DNA of 64,000 nt from Bacillota bacterium (GCA_023415825.1 JAEZJF010000016.1:1-64000); one strand, 5' to 3'; shown: positions 25,338 through 34,504, counted from the first letter of the stretch. The notes: a model not told the origin generated them from the letters alone. Program-made: numbers and translations.

Positions 25338-26603
25338 GTGAGAACCAAGGCGGTTAGACTTTATGGGAAAAACGATTTAAGGCTGGAAGAATTTGAATTG
25401 CCTCCCATCAGGCAGGATGAAATGCTGGCTCGGATTGTATCGGACAGCATCTGCATGTCCTCATATAAGGCGGCTGTTCAAGGCTCCGATCATAAGCGGG
25501 TTCCTTTGGATATTGACCGGAATCCTGTTATTATAGGTCACGAGTTCTGCGGAATCATCATGGAAGTAGGAGAAAAGTGGGAAAAAGAGTTTAAGAAGGG
25601 AGACAAGTTTTCCATTCAGCCGGCCCTCAACCAAAGCCATGATCCTTATGCAGCTCCCGGCTACTCCTTTCCCTATATCGGGGGACATGCGACCTATGTC
25701 GTTCTTCCCAATGTTGTCATGGAATCGGGCTGTCTTTTGCCTTATAAGGGAGACGCCTTTTTTTACGGATCGCTGGCTGAGCCCATGTCCTGTATCATAG
25801 GAGCTTTTAATGCACAATATCATACTGTTCAGGGAAGCTACGACCATAGCATGGGTCTTGCGAAGAACAGCAAAATGGCTATACTTGCAGGTGTTGGCCC
25901 CATGGGCCTGGGAGCTATTGATTATGCCATACATGGTGAACGGAAACCAGGCCTTCTGGTTGTCACCGACATTGACGAAGCCCGGCTCAAAAGAGCGGCC
26001 TCTGTTTATACTGTGGAGGAAGCAGAGAAAAACGGGGTAAAGCTCCTATATGTCAATACTTCCCTGCCTGGTCAGGGATATGATTATCTGATGGAATTGA
26101 CCGATGGTACGGGCTATAACGATGTAATGGTTTTTGCTCCTGTAAAGCCACTGGTAGAAATGGGGGACAGACTCCTATCCCATGACGGCTGCCTTAATTT
26201 CTTTGCGGGTCCCAATAATCCGGAATTTACAGCAGAATTCAATTTCTATAATGTTCATTACAATGCCACTCATGTGGTGGGAACAAGCGGCGGAAATACC
26301 CGGGATATGGTCATGGCTCTGGATGGAATGGCCAGGGGTATCATTAACCCGGCCCCCATGATCACACATATAGGCGGCTTGAACTGTGCTGCCGAAACAA
26401 CCTTGAATCTGCCAAAGATTCCAGGAGGGAAAAAACTCATCTATACAGGCATCGATATGCCGCTGACAGCCCTGGTGGATCTTGAAAGGCTTGGCGAGAA
26501 CGATCCGCTGTATAAAAGACTATCCGAGATTATTGATGAACACGACGGCCTTTGGAACGCGGAAGCGGAAAATTATCTTCTAAGCCACGCAAAACCGATA
26601 TAG
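25338..26603 (+). CDS. SorE-like zinc-binding dehydrogenase (L-sorbose-1-phosphate reductase family)
   Basis: Medium-chain alcohol dehydrogenase of 421 residues. The N-terminal catalytic domain has VSDSICMSSYKAA and VIIGHEFCGIIMEVGEKW, and the nucleotide-binding part has AILAGVGPMGLGAIDYA. The sequence throughout resembles SorE, which reduces L-sorbose 1-phosphate. The start is placed at GTG 25338, seven bases after TGGGGG, because homologues begin at the corresponding RTKAVRLYG. It opens the operon with the sugar kinase and fucose isomerase, so the natural substrate is probably a keto-sugar (phosphate) from that pathway. Together with the SrlD-like dehydrogenase at 2813-3598 it could form an oxidation-reduction pair that swaps the carbonyl position of a sugar phosphate, as in sorbose catabolism; this is inference. 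Confidence 0.85.
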   Translation: MRTKAVRLYGKNDLRLEEFELPPIRQDEMLARIVSDSICMSSYKAAVQGSDHKRVPLDIDRNPVIIGHEFCGIIMEVGEKWEKEFKKGDKFSIQPALNQSHDPYAAPGYSFPYIGGHATYVVLPNVVMESGCLLPYKGDAFFYGSLAEPMSCIIGAFNAQYHTVQGSYDHSMGLAKNSKMAILAGVGPMGLGAIDYAIHGERKPGLLVVTDIDEARLKRAASVYTVEEAEKNGVKLLYVNTSLPGQGYDYLMELTDGTGYNDVMVFAPVKPLVEMGDRLLSHDGCLNFFAGPNNPEFTAEFNFYNVHYNATHVVGTSGGNTRDMVMALDGMARGIINPAPMITHIGGLNCAAETTLNLPKIPGGKKLIYTGIDMPLTALVDLERLGENDPLYKRLSEIIDEHDGLWNAEAENYLLSHAKPI

Positions 26604-26717
26604 CTATTATACGGTTTAGCAACGTAAACTGATATTGCTATTATATGGTACGATGAAAAAATTTTTATCTGATTTAAAGGGTTCAATGCCTATCAGGTGT
26701 GCAAGGAGGGTGAGGTC

Positions 26718-28202
26718 ATGTCCAAAAGAGTGTTAGCCTTTGATTTGGGAGCGTCCGGGGGTCGTGCCATATTGGCCGAATACTGCGACGGTATACTTAA
26801 GATGCAGGAGATACACCGCTTCCCCAATGAGCCTGTGCTGGTAAACGGCATCCTCTATTGGGATGTACTGAGATTGTTCTTCCATATCAAGCAAGGTATT
26901 CAAAAAGCATCCCTCTCAGGAGAAATTCATAGTATTGGTATTGATACCTGGGGGGTTGATTTTGGACTTCTTGATAAAAAAGGAAATCTTATTGAAAACC
27001 CGGTACATTACCGAGATGAACGTACTGTTGGCCTGGTGGAGGAAGCCTTTAAAACCATAAATCGGAACAGGCTATACGGTATAACGGGCATTGAGATCAT
27101 GGAGCTCAATACGCTATTTCAGCTATTGGCTCTTAAGAAATACAATCCTGAAGCATTAGAAAGGGCAGATACTCTGCTTTTTACCCCTGATTTGTTAAAT
27201 TACTTTCTTACGGGCGTTAAGGCAGCCGAATATTCCATTGCCTCTACCTCTCAAATACTTGATGCTTCATGCAGGAATTGGTCTGAAGAAATCCTTGAGG
27301 CCTTTGGCCTCCCCAAGTCTCTTTTGGAGTCTGTCATTCCCGCAGGGACACTTTTGGGCAAGCTTTCCGACAGTATCTGCAATGAACTGGGCATAAATAA
27401 ATCCGAAGTTATTGCCGTAGCCTCCCATGATACGGCCAGCGCTGTGCTTGCTGCTCCGGCTATGGAAGAGGATTTTGTTTTCTTAAGCTCCGGAACCTGG
27501 TCCTTGTTCGGAACAGAGCTTAAAGAACCCATCATCAACGAAAAGTCCATTCGCTACAATGTCACCAATGAAGGCGGCTTTGGGGGTAAAATCCTGTTTC
27601 ATAAAAATGTCATCGGTACCTGGCTTATTCAGGAGTGCCGTCGACAATGGAAGCATGAAGGTAAGGATTACAGCTTTGATGAGCTTGAGAATCTAGCCCT
27701 TCAGACCCGTCCTTTCCAATATTTCATTGATCCGTCAGATCCTGTATTTGTGGCTTCCGGCAATATGCCAAAGCGTATACAGGAGTATTGTCTCAAAACA
27801 GGTCAATCAGCTCCACATACTATAGGGGAAGTGGTACGCTGCATTTATGAAAGTCTCGCACTCAAATACAGGGAAGCCTTTGATATTGTCAGGGATTGCA
27901 CGGGTAAGGATTATCGCACTATTCATCTTGTGGGCGGCGGTGCCAACAGCTCCTTCCTTTGCCAAATGACTGCTTCGGCTTGCGGAATCCAGGTTGATGC
28001 CGGGCCAGTTGAGGCCACAGCCTTGGGAAACATTGTCGTACAGCTCATGGCTCTTGGAGAGATTAGAGATATAAGAGAAGGACGTGCGCTCATTTCCCGG
28101 ATAGGGGGAATTAAGAAATACAGCCCTCAGGACAAAGATGCCTGGGCTCAGGCTTATCAGCGTTTCAACAGTTTTGCAGATAAAGGAAATTCAATACTGT
28201 GA
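26718..28202 (+). CDS. FGGY-family sugar kinase, rhamnulokinase (RhaB)/fuculokinase type
   Basis: ATP-dependent ketose kinase of 494 residues. It starts SKRVLAFDLGASGGRAIL, the N-terminal signature of rhamnulokinases, and has VASHDTASAVLAAP with the catalytic aspartate and a C-terminal nucleotide-binding motif HLVGGGANSSFLCQM. ATG at 26718 follows AAGGAGGGTGAGG. In Firmicutes, RhaB-like kinases also serve as L-fuculokinases. Placement directly before fucI favours L-fuculose (or D-ribulose from D-arabinose) as substrate, giving the 1-phosphate. No L-fuculose-1-phosphate aldolase gene is found in the window. Confidence 0.88.
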   Translation: MSKRVLAFDLGASGGRAILAEYCDGILKMQEIHRFPNEPVLVNGILYWDVLRLFFHIKQGIQKASLSGEIHSIGIDTWGVDFGLLDKKGNLIENPVHYRDERTVGLVEEAFKTINRNRLYGITGIEIMELNTLFQLLALKKYNPEALERADTLLFTPDLLNYFLTGVKAAEYSIASTSQILDASCRNWSEEILEAFGLPKSLLESVIPAGTLLGKLSDSICNELGINKSEVIAVASHDTASAVLAAPAMEEDFVFLSSGTWSLFGTELKEPIINEKSIRYNVTNEGGFGGKILFHKNVIGTWLIQECRRQWKHEGKDYSFDELENLALQTRPFQYFIDPSDPVFVASGNMPKRIQEYCLKTGQSAPHTIGEVVRCIYESLALKYREAFDIVRDCTGKDYRTIHLVGGGANSSFLCQMTASACGIQVDAGPVEATALGNIVVQLMALGEIRDIREGRALISRIGGIKKYSPQDKDAWAQAYQRFNSFADKGNSIL

Positions 28203-28227
28203 GTATTTTAGTAGAGGAGTGTCGTTT

Positions 28228-29988
28228 ATGTCTTATCCTAAAATTGGTATCAGGCCTGCAATCGACGGCCGTTGGTTTGGAGTACGTGAAGGCCTTGAGG
28301 AACAGACCATGGCAATGGCCAGATCCGCTAAAAATCTGATTGAAAGCAATCTGACCTATCCGGACGGAACACCGGTCCAGTGCGTGATCGCACCCTCAAC
28401 CATTGGCGGAGGCGCGGAGGCTGGAGCCTGCGAAACTTATTTTTCAACCCAGAATGTATGCGCCACATTAACAGTCACCCCTTGCTGGTGCTATGGCAGC
28501 GAAACCATGGACATGAACCCACTTACTATTAAAGCTGTATGGGGCTTTAACGGGACGGAACGGCCAGGTGCCGTCTATCTTGCTGCGGTCATGGCCGCCC
28601 ATGCACAAAAGGGGCTGCCTGCTTTTTCGATCTACGGCCATCATGTTCAGGACAGAACAGATACCACCATTCCTGAGGATGTCAGCGAGAAAATTTTACG
28701 CTTTACCCGCTGCGCCCTTGTGCCCGGGCTTATGAGAAATAAAGCATATGTGGGTATTGGCTCGGTTTCTATGGGAATAGCCGGATCATACTGCAACGCC
28801 GAATTTTTCCAAAAGTATCTCGGAATCCGTGCTGAGTGGGTGGACATGACAGAAGTGCTCAGAAGGATCAAGCTTGAAATTTATGATCATGAAGAGTATG
28901 AAAGAGCCCTGGCCTGGACAAAAGAGCACTGTAAAGAGGGCAGAGATGTCAATGCAAATCCCCTAACCAGAGAGCAGAAGGACAGCGATTGGGAATTTGT
29001 TGTGAAAATGACCCTTGTTTGCCGCGATATTATGCTGGGCAATAAGGCCCTTGATCAAATCGGCTGGCACGAGGAGGCACTTGGCAGGAATGCCATACTG
29101 GGCGGCTTCCAGGGTCAGAGAATGTGGACTGACTGGCTGCCCAATGGTGATTTTACCGAGGCTGTTTTGAATTCCAGTTTTGATTGGAACGGGAAAAGGA
29201 AGCCCGTTGTCCTGGCCACCGAGAATGATGGATTAAATGGTGCTGCTATGCTGTTTGGTCATCTTCTGACCGGCACAGCCAGTATTTTTGCCGATGTCAG
29301 AACCTATTGGAGCCCTGAAGCTGTGGAGCGGGTTACAGGAAGAAAATTAACCGGAATAGCCCAGAACGGTTTTATTCATCTTATTAATTCAGGAGCGGCA
29401 GCACTGGACGGAACAGGCCTTGCACGAGATGAGGCAGGAAACAGGCTCATCAAGAAATGGTGGAACGTTAATGATGATGACATCAAGTCCATGACAGAGG
29501 CCACCCGTTGGTGTCCTGCCAACAGGGGATATTTCAGAGGCGGTGGTTTCTCTTCATGCTTCCATACCCAAACCGAAATGCCGGTTACTCTGATAAGACT
29601 TAATATTATTGACGGTATAGGGCCTGTTCTGCAATTTGCAGAAGGGCATACGGCTATTTTGCCTGATGAAATTCAGGATGTCCTTTGTGAAAGGACGGAT
29701 CCCACCTGGCCTACGACATGGTTTGTACCAAGGCTCACAGGCGAGGGAGCCTTCAAGGATGTTTACTCTGTTATGGCCAATTGGGGTGCAAATCATGGCG
29801 CTTTCACTTACGGCCATATCGGTAAGGATCTGATTTCACTGGCCAGCATGCTCCGGATTCCGGTTTCCTTACATAATGTAAGCGATGATGACCTCTACAG
29901 ACCGCATTCCTGGTCCGCTTTCGGTACGAAAGACCTGGAAGGCGCAGATTATAGGGCATGTACTACCTATGGGCCGCTGTATAGATAA
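28228..29988 (+). CDS. fucI: L-fucose isomerase
   Basis: Converts L-fucose to L-fuculose, and D-arabinose to D-ribulose, in the cytoplasm using Mn2+. The 586-residue protein is close to E. coli FucI (591) across its length, from PKIGIRPAIDGRWFGVRE at the start to DYRACTTYGPLY at the end. The metal ligands are recognisable: Glu in LATENDG, Asp in FADVRTYW and His in NWGANHG. ATG at 28228, 25 bases after the kinase stop, with AGAGGAG upstream; longer in-frame extensions would run into the kinase gene. Terminal gene of the operon. Fucose is a common terminal sugar of mucin O-glycans, which fits the GH95-like and GH101 enzymes encoded upstream. Confidence 0.96.
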   Translation: MSYPKIGIRPAIDGRWFGVREGLEEQTMAMARSAKNLIESNLTYPDGTPVQCVIAPSTIGGGAEAGACETYFSTQNVCATLTVTPCWCYGSETMDMNPLTIKAVWGFNGTERPGAVYLAAVMAAHAQKGLPAFSIYGHHVQDRTDTTIPEDVSEKILRFTRCALVPGLMRNKAYVGIGSVSMGIAGSYCNAEFFQKYLGIRAEWVDMTEVLRRIKLEIYDHEEYERALAWTKEHCKEGRDVNANPLTREQKDSDWEFVVKMTLVCRDIMLGNKALDQIGWHEEALGRNAILGGFQGQRMWTDWLPNGDFTEAVLNSSFDWNGKRKPVVLATENDGLNGAAMLFGHLLTGTASIFADVRTYWSPEAVERVTGRKLTGIAQNGFIHLINSGAAALDGTGLARDEAGNRLIKKWWNVNDDDIKSMTEATRWCPANRGYFRGGGFSSCFHTQTEMPVTLIRLNIIDGIGPVLQFAEGHTAILPDEIQDVLCERTDPTWPTTWFVPRLTGEGAFKDVYSVMANWGANHGAFTYGHIGKDLISLASMLRIPVSLHNVSDDDLYRPHSWSAFGTKDLEGADYRACTTYGPLYR

Positions 29989-30076
29989 TAAAATGAAAGA
30001 GTCTGTGTTGTGCACCGCAGGTCCCGACCTGCATTAAGAACCTTCGGAAACTTGTTGTGGTTACAACAAAGGTAGC

Positions 30077-30229
30077 TGTCTCAAAATTGATATGCTCCCC
30101 TTAAGGTAGGCTGGATAAATAAAAACCATCCTATCGGAAAGGGGAGCATTTTATGTCAAAAATAAATTAGTGCAATACACTTAAAGAATTGGCCATATTA
30201 CAAGAACTTGAAACAGGTGAAATTAAGTA
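30077..30229 (+). pseudogene. Remnant of an insertion sequence (left end and start of a transposase OrfA)
   Basis: An 11-bp inverted repeat ATGCTCCCCTT (30092-30102) and AAGGGGAGCAT (30139-30149) precedes an ATG at 30153. Translation gives MSKIN, a stop, then in the same frame CNTLKELAILQELETGEIKY, which looks like the N-terminus of an IS3-type helix-turn-helix OrfA. It breaks off at about 30229, where the GntR gene ends on the opposite strand. The beginning TGTCTCAAAA may be the element's terminal sequence. Judged from pattern memory; no matching second end is visible. The rest of the 29989-30076 gap holds two small GC-rich hairpins. Confidence 0.5.
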
Positions 30230-30928
30230 TCACTTAATTATTTTGCTTTGTTCAAGGTCCTCTGCGACATAGCCCAAATGGTCCAGGAGACTTTTTTGCC
30301 CAAGCTCGACATCCCGCTTTTCGAATGCTTGAATGATTGCCTCGTGCGCAGGAATGAAATTCTGCACATTTTCAGGGATATTAAAAGTCTTTGATCGAAA
30401 ACTTGTTAAGCGGTAATTAAGCCTTTTGTTGATGTCAACCAGAAACATGTTCTGGCTGCATTCCACAATAAACGTATGGAACTGTTCATCGCATTGTGCT
30501 AAAGAGGCTACATCTCTTTTTCGAACTGCCAGGATGGAGCGTTTCTGGATTGCACGCAACTTTTTAACATCTTTATCGGAGCACTTCTGTATAGCCAATT
30601 TAATAGCAAGGGGTTCGATGGCAAAACGAACTTCTAGGCAGTCCTTAATTTTAATTTCATTTTCTAGAAACCAGTTTGCCAGACCAAATTTATCGAACTC
30701 TTCTTTGCGTGCCACAAAAGCACCTCTGCCAGGCTGGAGCTCCAGAAGACCCTTAGTCTGTAGTACACGGATGGCTTCACGGACGGTACCGCGACCGACT
30801 TTAAGCTCTTCACAAAGCGCCCTCTCTGTAGGAAGCTTGTCCCCAATCTTTACATTATTACTTAATATATAGGCCATGATGCGCTCTTCAACCTGCTGAA
30901 CGGCGGTTACCTTCTCTATTGCTTGCAT
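30230..30928 (-). CDS. FadR-type GntR transcriptional regulator
   Basis: Regulator of 232 residues. The N-terminal winged helix carries the GntR signature KIGDKLPTERALCEELKVGRGTVREAIRVLQTKGLLE, followed by the all-helical FCD ligand domain with its conserved metal-ligand-like positions (RFAIEPLAIKLAI, DEQFHTFIVE, HEAIIQAF). Such proteins usually sense sugar acids or other carboxylates. ATG at 30928 was preferred since AAAGGA lies just before it; a GTG seven codons upstream overlaps that box. It faces the Liv-type operon divergently and the 31204-31222 palindrome is probably its operator. The ligand is unknown; the downstream aldolases suggest a keto-deoxy sugar acid. Confidence 0.92.
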   Translation of the reverse strand: MQAIEKVTAVQQVEERIMAYILSNNVKIGDKLPTERALCEELKVGRGTVREAIRVLQTKGLLELQPGRGAFVARKEEFDKFGLANWFLENEIKIKDCLEVRFAIEPLAIKLAIQKCSDKDVKKLRAIQKRSILAVRKRDVASLAQCDEQFHTFIVECSQNMFLVDINKRLNYRLTSFRSKTFNIPENVQNFIPAHEAIIQAFEKRDVELGQKSLLDHLGYVAEDLEQSKIIK

Positions 30929-31175
30929 ATATAGTAATCCTTTCACTTAATTAATAACTCAATAGTAAATAAAAACAGAGCCCATCATTTTACAAACAAT
31001 GTTCCTTGTCATACAATCATACCTAATATCATTTATTTTGTCAAATAAAATTAGTATAAATTTTGTATTTTTTACAATGTATATTTAATTAAAATGCTTA
31101 AAAGTTTGCTCTTAATTTATGCATAATGCACAAAAAAATAATTGTTTTTGCATTAAAATGCCAATAGATATCAAT

Positions 31176-31222
31176 TTATGAATCCGTTAATCTTGATGTA
31201 TGATGGTAAGACAATCTTACCA
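31176..31222 (+). promoter_or_regulatory. Promoter with overlapping GntR-type operator upstream of the Liv-type operon
   Basis: A -10 box TATGAT (31199-31204) with a weak -35 TTATGA (31176-31181, 17-base spacing) is followed directly by TGGTAAGA-CAA-TCTTACCA (31204-31222), a perfect inverted repeat with the TGGT...ACCA ends typical of FadR-type operators. It covers the expected transcription start. The rest of the 322-bp gap (30929-31250) is very AT-rich with no gene visible. Confidence 0.68.
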
Positions 31223-31250
31223 CAACAAAGAGATTATGGAGGAGAATAGG

Positions 31251-32507
31251 ATGAAAAAACTAATTTGTCTATTGCTGGTATTTGGTTTACTCATTAGCAT
31301 GAGTGCCTGTTCAGGCGGTGTGGCAGAAGCCGGGAAGAATGACCCTGCCAAAGAATCGTTAACCCCGGAAAGCACAAAAGCAGCGGGGAACAACGATGTT
31401 GAAGACAATACCCCTTATAAGATTGGTGTATTTCTTCGTTTCTCTGACGAAGCAGGAACAAAGATGCGTGCCGTTATCGAAAAAGCAATCGCCGGCATCA
31501 ATGCAGAGGGCGGTATCAAAGGACACCAAATCGAATGTGTCTATTATGACACAGAAGGTGACTCAGCAAAAGGTATTGACGCCTTTACCCGTCTTGCAAC
31601 ACAGGATAATGTACTTCTAGCTATTGGTCCCACCACATCGAGCGTTGCCCTCGCAGTAATCGATCTGGCAGCCCAATACAAAATTCCATTAATAACTCCT
31701 CAAGCAACTAATACAAAGATTACAAAAGAATACGGCAATGAATGGTTCTTCCGTAACTCAGTTGCTGATGTCTATCACTCCTATACTCTCGCAGACTACA
31801 TAGTAAAGGACCTTGGACTTAAAAAAATAGCTGTTCTTCATGAGACTGGAACCCTTGGTCTTGGACAGTATGAGAACTTCGTTTCACGTCTTCAATCTGA
31901 ACACGGCGTTGAGCCTGTAATCGTACAGGAATGGAACGAAGGGGATGTTGACTTTAAAACACAGCTGCTTGCAGTTAAGGCGGCTCAGCCTGAAGCTATT
32001 GTCTTTGCCGGCCATGAAGCGGAGCTTTCCATTGCAGTCAGTCAACGCCTAGAAGTAGGTATTTCTAAGGATACCCCTATGTTCGGCTTCTCCTCAATGT
32101 CGTCCTCCGATTTTTATGGTGTTGCCAAGGAAGCCGCGGTGGGAGCCATGTTCACAACGACATTCAGTCCTACAGACACACGTGAAGATATACAGAAATT
32201 TGTTTCAGAGTATAAGTCTGTTGTAAAGGGTGGACTTGACCACAATTCCGCTCAGGCCTACGACACAGTCCAGCTTGTAGCGCAGATTCTTGGAAATATT
32301 GAACTCGGTAACACAGCGGATAAGCTTGCAGCAGACCGCACTGCGATCCGCGACGGACTTGCACAGGTAAAAGGTTATGTCGGATTGACAGGTATTACGA
32401 CCTTCGGTCCAACCGGAGGGCCTGAGGATCGCGATGGAAAGAAGTCCTGCACAGTTTATCAACTCCAACCTGATTACTCCTGGTCCCCCCTTAAGGCAGC
32501 CGAGTAA
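31251..32507 (+). CDS. Liv-type (branched-chain amino-acid family) ABC solute-binding lipoprotein
   Basis: Periplasmic-binding-protein type I receptor of 418 residues, anchored as a lipoprotein (signal peptide with MSAC, cysteine at residue 20). The mature part begins YKIGVFLRFSDEAGTKMRAV and contains IKGHQIECVYYDTEGDSAKG and LAIGPTTSSVALAVIDLA, the LivJ/LivK pattern. Members of this family bind amino acids, urea, amides or aromatic acids. Here the downstream genes encode sugar-acid-type aldolases instead of amino-acid enzymes, so the ligand may be an acidic sugar (inference). ATG at 31251 after GGAGGAGAATAGG; the longer frame upstream runs through the operator and is not used. Confidence 0.9.
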   Translation: MKKLICLLLVFGLLISMSACSGGVAEAGKNDPAKESLTPESTKAAGNNDVEDNTPYKIGVFLRFSDEAGTKMRAVIEKAIAGINAEGGIKGHQIECVYYDTEGDSAKGIDAFTRLATQDNVLLAIGPTTSSVALAVIDLAAQYKIPLITPQATNTKITKEYGNEWFFRNSVADVYHSYTLADYIVKDLGLKKIAVLHETGTLGLGQYENFVSRLQSEHGVEPVIVQEWNEGDVDFKTQLLAVKAAQPEAIVFAGHEAELSIAVSQRLEVGISKDTPMFGFSSMSSSDFYGVAKEAAVGAMFTTTFSPTDTREDIQKFVSEYKSVVKGGLDHNSAQAYDTVQLVAQILGNIELGNTADKLAADRTAIRDGLAQVKGYVGLTGITTFGPTGGPEDRDGKKSCTVYQLQPDYSWSPLKAAE

Positions 32508-32532
32508 ATCAAAAAATTGAATAATTTGTGTA

Positions 32533-32559
32533 TCCGCTGGTGCTTGATTCACCAGCGGA
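32533..32559 (+). promoter_or_regulatory. Intercistronic stem-loop after the Liv-type binding-protein gene
   Basis: A 10-bp perfect GC-rich stem (TCCGCTGGTG with CACCAGCGGA) and a 7-base loop separate the receptor gene from the first permease gene. There is no T-run, so it resembles an mRNA-protecting or partial terminator that raises the receptor-to-permease ratio. Confidence 0.65.
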
Positions 32560-32591
32560 GCACTAAATAACAGAAAGGCTGGACTGTAAGG

Positions 32592-33479
32592 ATGACATTA
32601 TTCATTGACCTATTATTCGTCGGTATTGCCGTTGGAGCCCTGTACGGCTTGCTGGCCTTGTCAGTATCACTGATTTATGCGTCACTTGACATCATTCATT
32701 TTGCGCAGGGTGAACTTTTCACACTGGGTGCCTTTTTAGGCTGGGTCCTGTACTCCAAAGGAGTGCCGTTTATCCTTGCCGCTTTGCTGGCTTCGGTTGG
32801 CACGGCAGCCTTAGCAATCCTGATACAGAAAATTATTTACAACCCGATTTTATCGATTACTGGAGGATTTTCTGTCCGCGGTCTTACTTTCGTTGTGGCA
32901 GGATTTGGTATGTCTACCATCCTTCAGAATTCCTACTGGCTGATATGGGGAGCTGTTTCAAAGACCTACGGTGCAAATTTCGGGGATAGCATCAAGGTAG
33001 GTTCTATGAGTATTCAGCCTATTTACCTGATTATCATGGCTGTCGCGCTGATTATTATGATTGCGTTGCACCTGATGTTAAAGAAGACAAAAATCGGCCT
33101 CGCAATGAAAGCAGTTTCATATAACAAAAGCATCTCTTCCCTGATGGGAATCAACGTAAGTACTGTTGTTTCATTTTCATTCGGTCTGGCAGCGTTCCTC
33201 AGCGCCATATCCGGTATCTTGAGTGCACAAATTATATTCGTCCGCTACAATATGTCCGCCGTCATGCTTTTGAAAGCGTTTAGTGCAGCTGTTGTAGGCG
33301 GCTTGGGCAATGTCTACGGTGCGATGATCGGCGGCATTCTTATCGGTATTGTGGAGACCTTCGGCGGTAATATAATCGGATCTCAGTACAAGGATATCAT
33401 AAGCTTTGCAATTATGATCATTGTCCTGATGGTTAAGCCAGCCGGTCTCTTCGCAACGAGGACTAAGCAGAAAGCTTGA
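32592..33479 (+). CDS. Liv-type ABC transporter permease, LivH family
   Basis: Polytopic membrane protein of 295 residues, one of the two channel subunits of the importer. It begins FIDLLFVGIAVGALYGLLAL and has the LivH features SLIYASLDIIHFAQGELFTLGAF and GGLGNVYGAMIGGILIGIVE. About eight hydrophobic helices are visible. ATG start with GAAAGGCTGG upstream. It ends 11 bases before the second permease gene. The family is certain, the substrate is not. Confidence 0.93.
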   Translation: MTLFIDLLFVGIAVGALYGLLALSVSLIYASLDIIHFAQGELFTLGAFLGWVLYSKGVPFILAALLASVGTAALAILIQKIIYNPILSITGGFSVRGLTFVVAGFGMSTILQNSYWLIWGAVSKTYGANFGDSIKVGSMSIQPIYLIIMAVALIIMIALHLMLKKTKIGLAMKAVSYNKSISSLMGINVSTVVSFSFGLAAFLSAISGILSAQIIFVRYNMSAVMLLKAFSAAVVGGLGNVYGAMIGGILIGIVETFGGNIIGSQYKDIISFAIMIIVLMVKPAGLFATRTKQKA

Positions 33480-33490
33480 GGAGAATATTA

Positions 33491-34504
33491 ATGAATAATT
33501 TTAATTATAAAGATTTCTATCAGAAGCATAAGGATCTGTGCCTGACAGTGTTGATGGCGCTGATTATTTTGGTTCTACCGTCGATTCTGAAGACGGATTA
33601 CCTCATCCATATCGGTATCATGATCGGAATCAATATTCTGCTGGCATTGGGCATGCACTTTGTAACAGGGCTTGCCGGTCAAATCAACATGGGCCAGTAT
33701 GGTTTCTACTGTATTGGTGCATATTCCGGGGCAATCCTGACTACAGGACTTGGGCTGGGCTTCTGGCCAACCCTTCTTTTTACAATACTTCTCTCTGCCG
33801 TGTTCGGTATGCTGGTTGGCATCCCTTCCCTGACAGTGGAAGGTCCATACCTGTCCCTTTGTACGATAGGGTTTGCTGAATCTGTTCGCCTTATTATCAA
33901 CAGCTCCTCCTGGGCCGGAAAGGCAAACGGCATTATGCGAATCCCTAAACTCGAGATCTTCGGTATCCCAATGATTAGCAAGACACAGAGCTATTACTTC
34001 GTTATGGCATTTGCTATCTTTGGGATCATACTTGTGAATAACTTTATTCGTTCCAACTACGGTCGGCGCTTTAATGCCATAAAAGACGACACTCTCGCTG
34101 CTTCTGTCATCGGAATCAATGTAAGGAACATCAAAATTATGGCTTTTGTGCTGTGCGCTGTTTTCGGGGGTGTTGCAGGCCTCCTATATTCCAATTATTC
34201 CGGTTATATCAGTCCAACAACATTTATTCAGGCATTGCAGACGAACTTCCTATTGATGATTGTGCTTGGAGGACTGGGCAGCACCTGGGGGTCTGTCATC
34301 GGAGCTGTCCTTGTTACGGTTGTATACGAATATACTCGCGCATACGTTGAGTTTCAGAAAATTGCTTTTGGTGTCGTAATGATTCTGATTGTCCTGTTCC
34401 TACGCAGAGGAATCATCGGAACAATCAAGAATTACAGGCAGCAGAAAAAGATTGTACAGCAACACCGCATGGAAGCTGCTGAGACATCGGAGGTAAGCAA
34501 ATGA
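33491..34504 (+). CDS. Liv-type ABC transporter permease, LivM family
   Basis: Second channel subunit, 337 residues. Recognisable family segments are ALGMHFVTGLAGQINMGQYGFYCIGAYSGAIL and IVLGGLGSTWGSVIGAVLVTV, with several membrane helices. The ATG at 33491 has GAGGAG in front of it. The last codons overlap the ATG of the first ATPase gene (ATGA at 34501-34504), so the two are translationally coupled. The C-terminal tail is basic and glutamine-rich (NYRQQKKIVQQHRM). Confidence 0.93.
   Translation: MNNFNYKDFYQKHKDLCLTVLMALIILVLPSILKTDYLIHIGIMIGINILLALGMHFVTGLAGQINMGQYGFYCIGAYSGAILTTGLGLGFWPTLLFTILLSAVFGMLVGIPSLTVEGPYLSLCTIGFAESVRLIINSSSWAGKANGIMRIPKLEIFGIPMISKTQSYYFVMAFAIFGIILVNNFIRSNYGRRFNAIKDDTLAASVIGINVRNIKIMAFVLCAVFGGVAGLLYSNYSGYISPTTFIQALQTNFLLMIVLGGLGSTWGSVIGAVLVTVVYEYTRAYVEFQKIAFGVVMILIVLFLRRGIIGTIKNYRQQKKIVQQHRMEAAETSEVSK

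Noticed and set aside
29989..30076. Small GC-rich hairpin (GCAGGTC/GACCTGC) after fucI as a terminator
   Set aside because: No T-run follows and the stem is short, so it is not reported as a terminator; the end of the fucI transcript is unknown.
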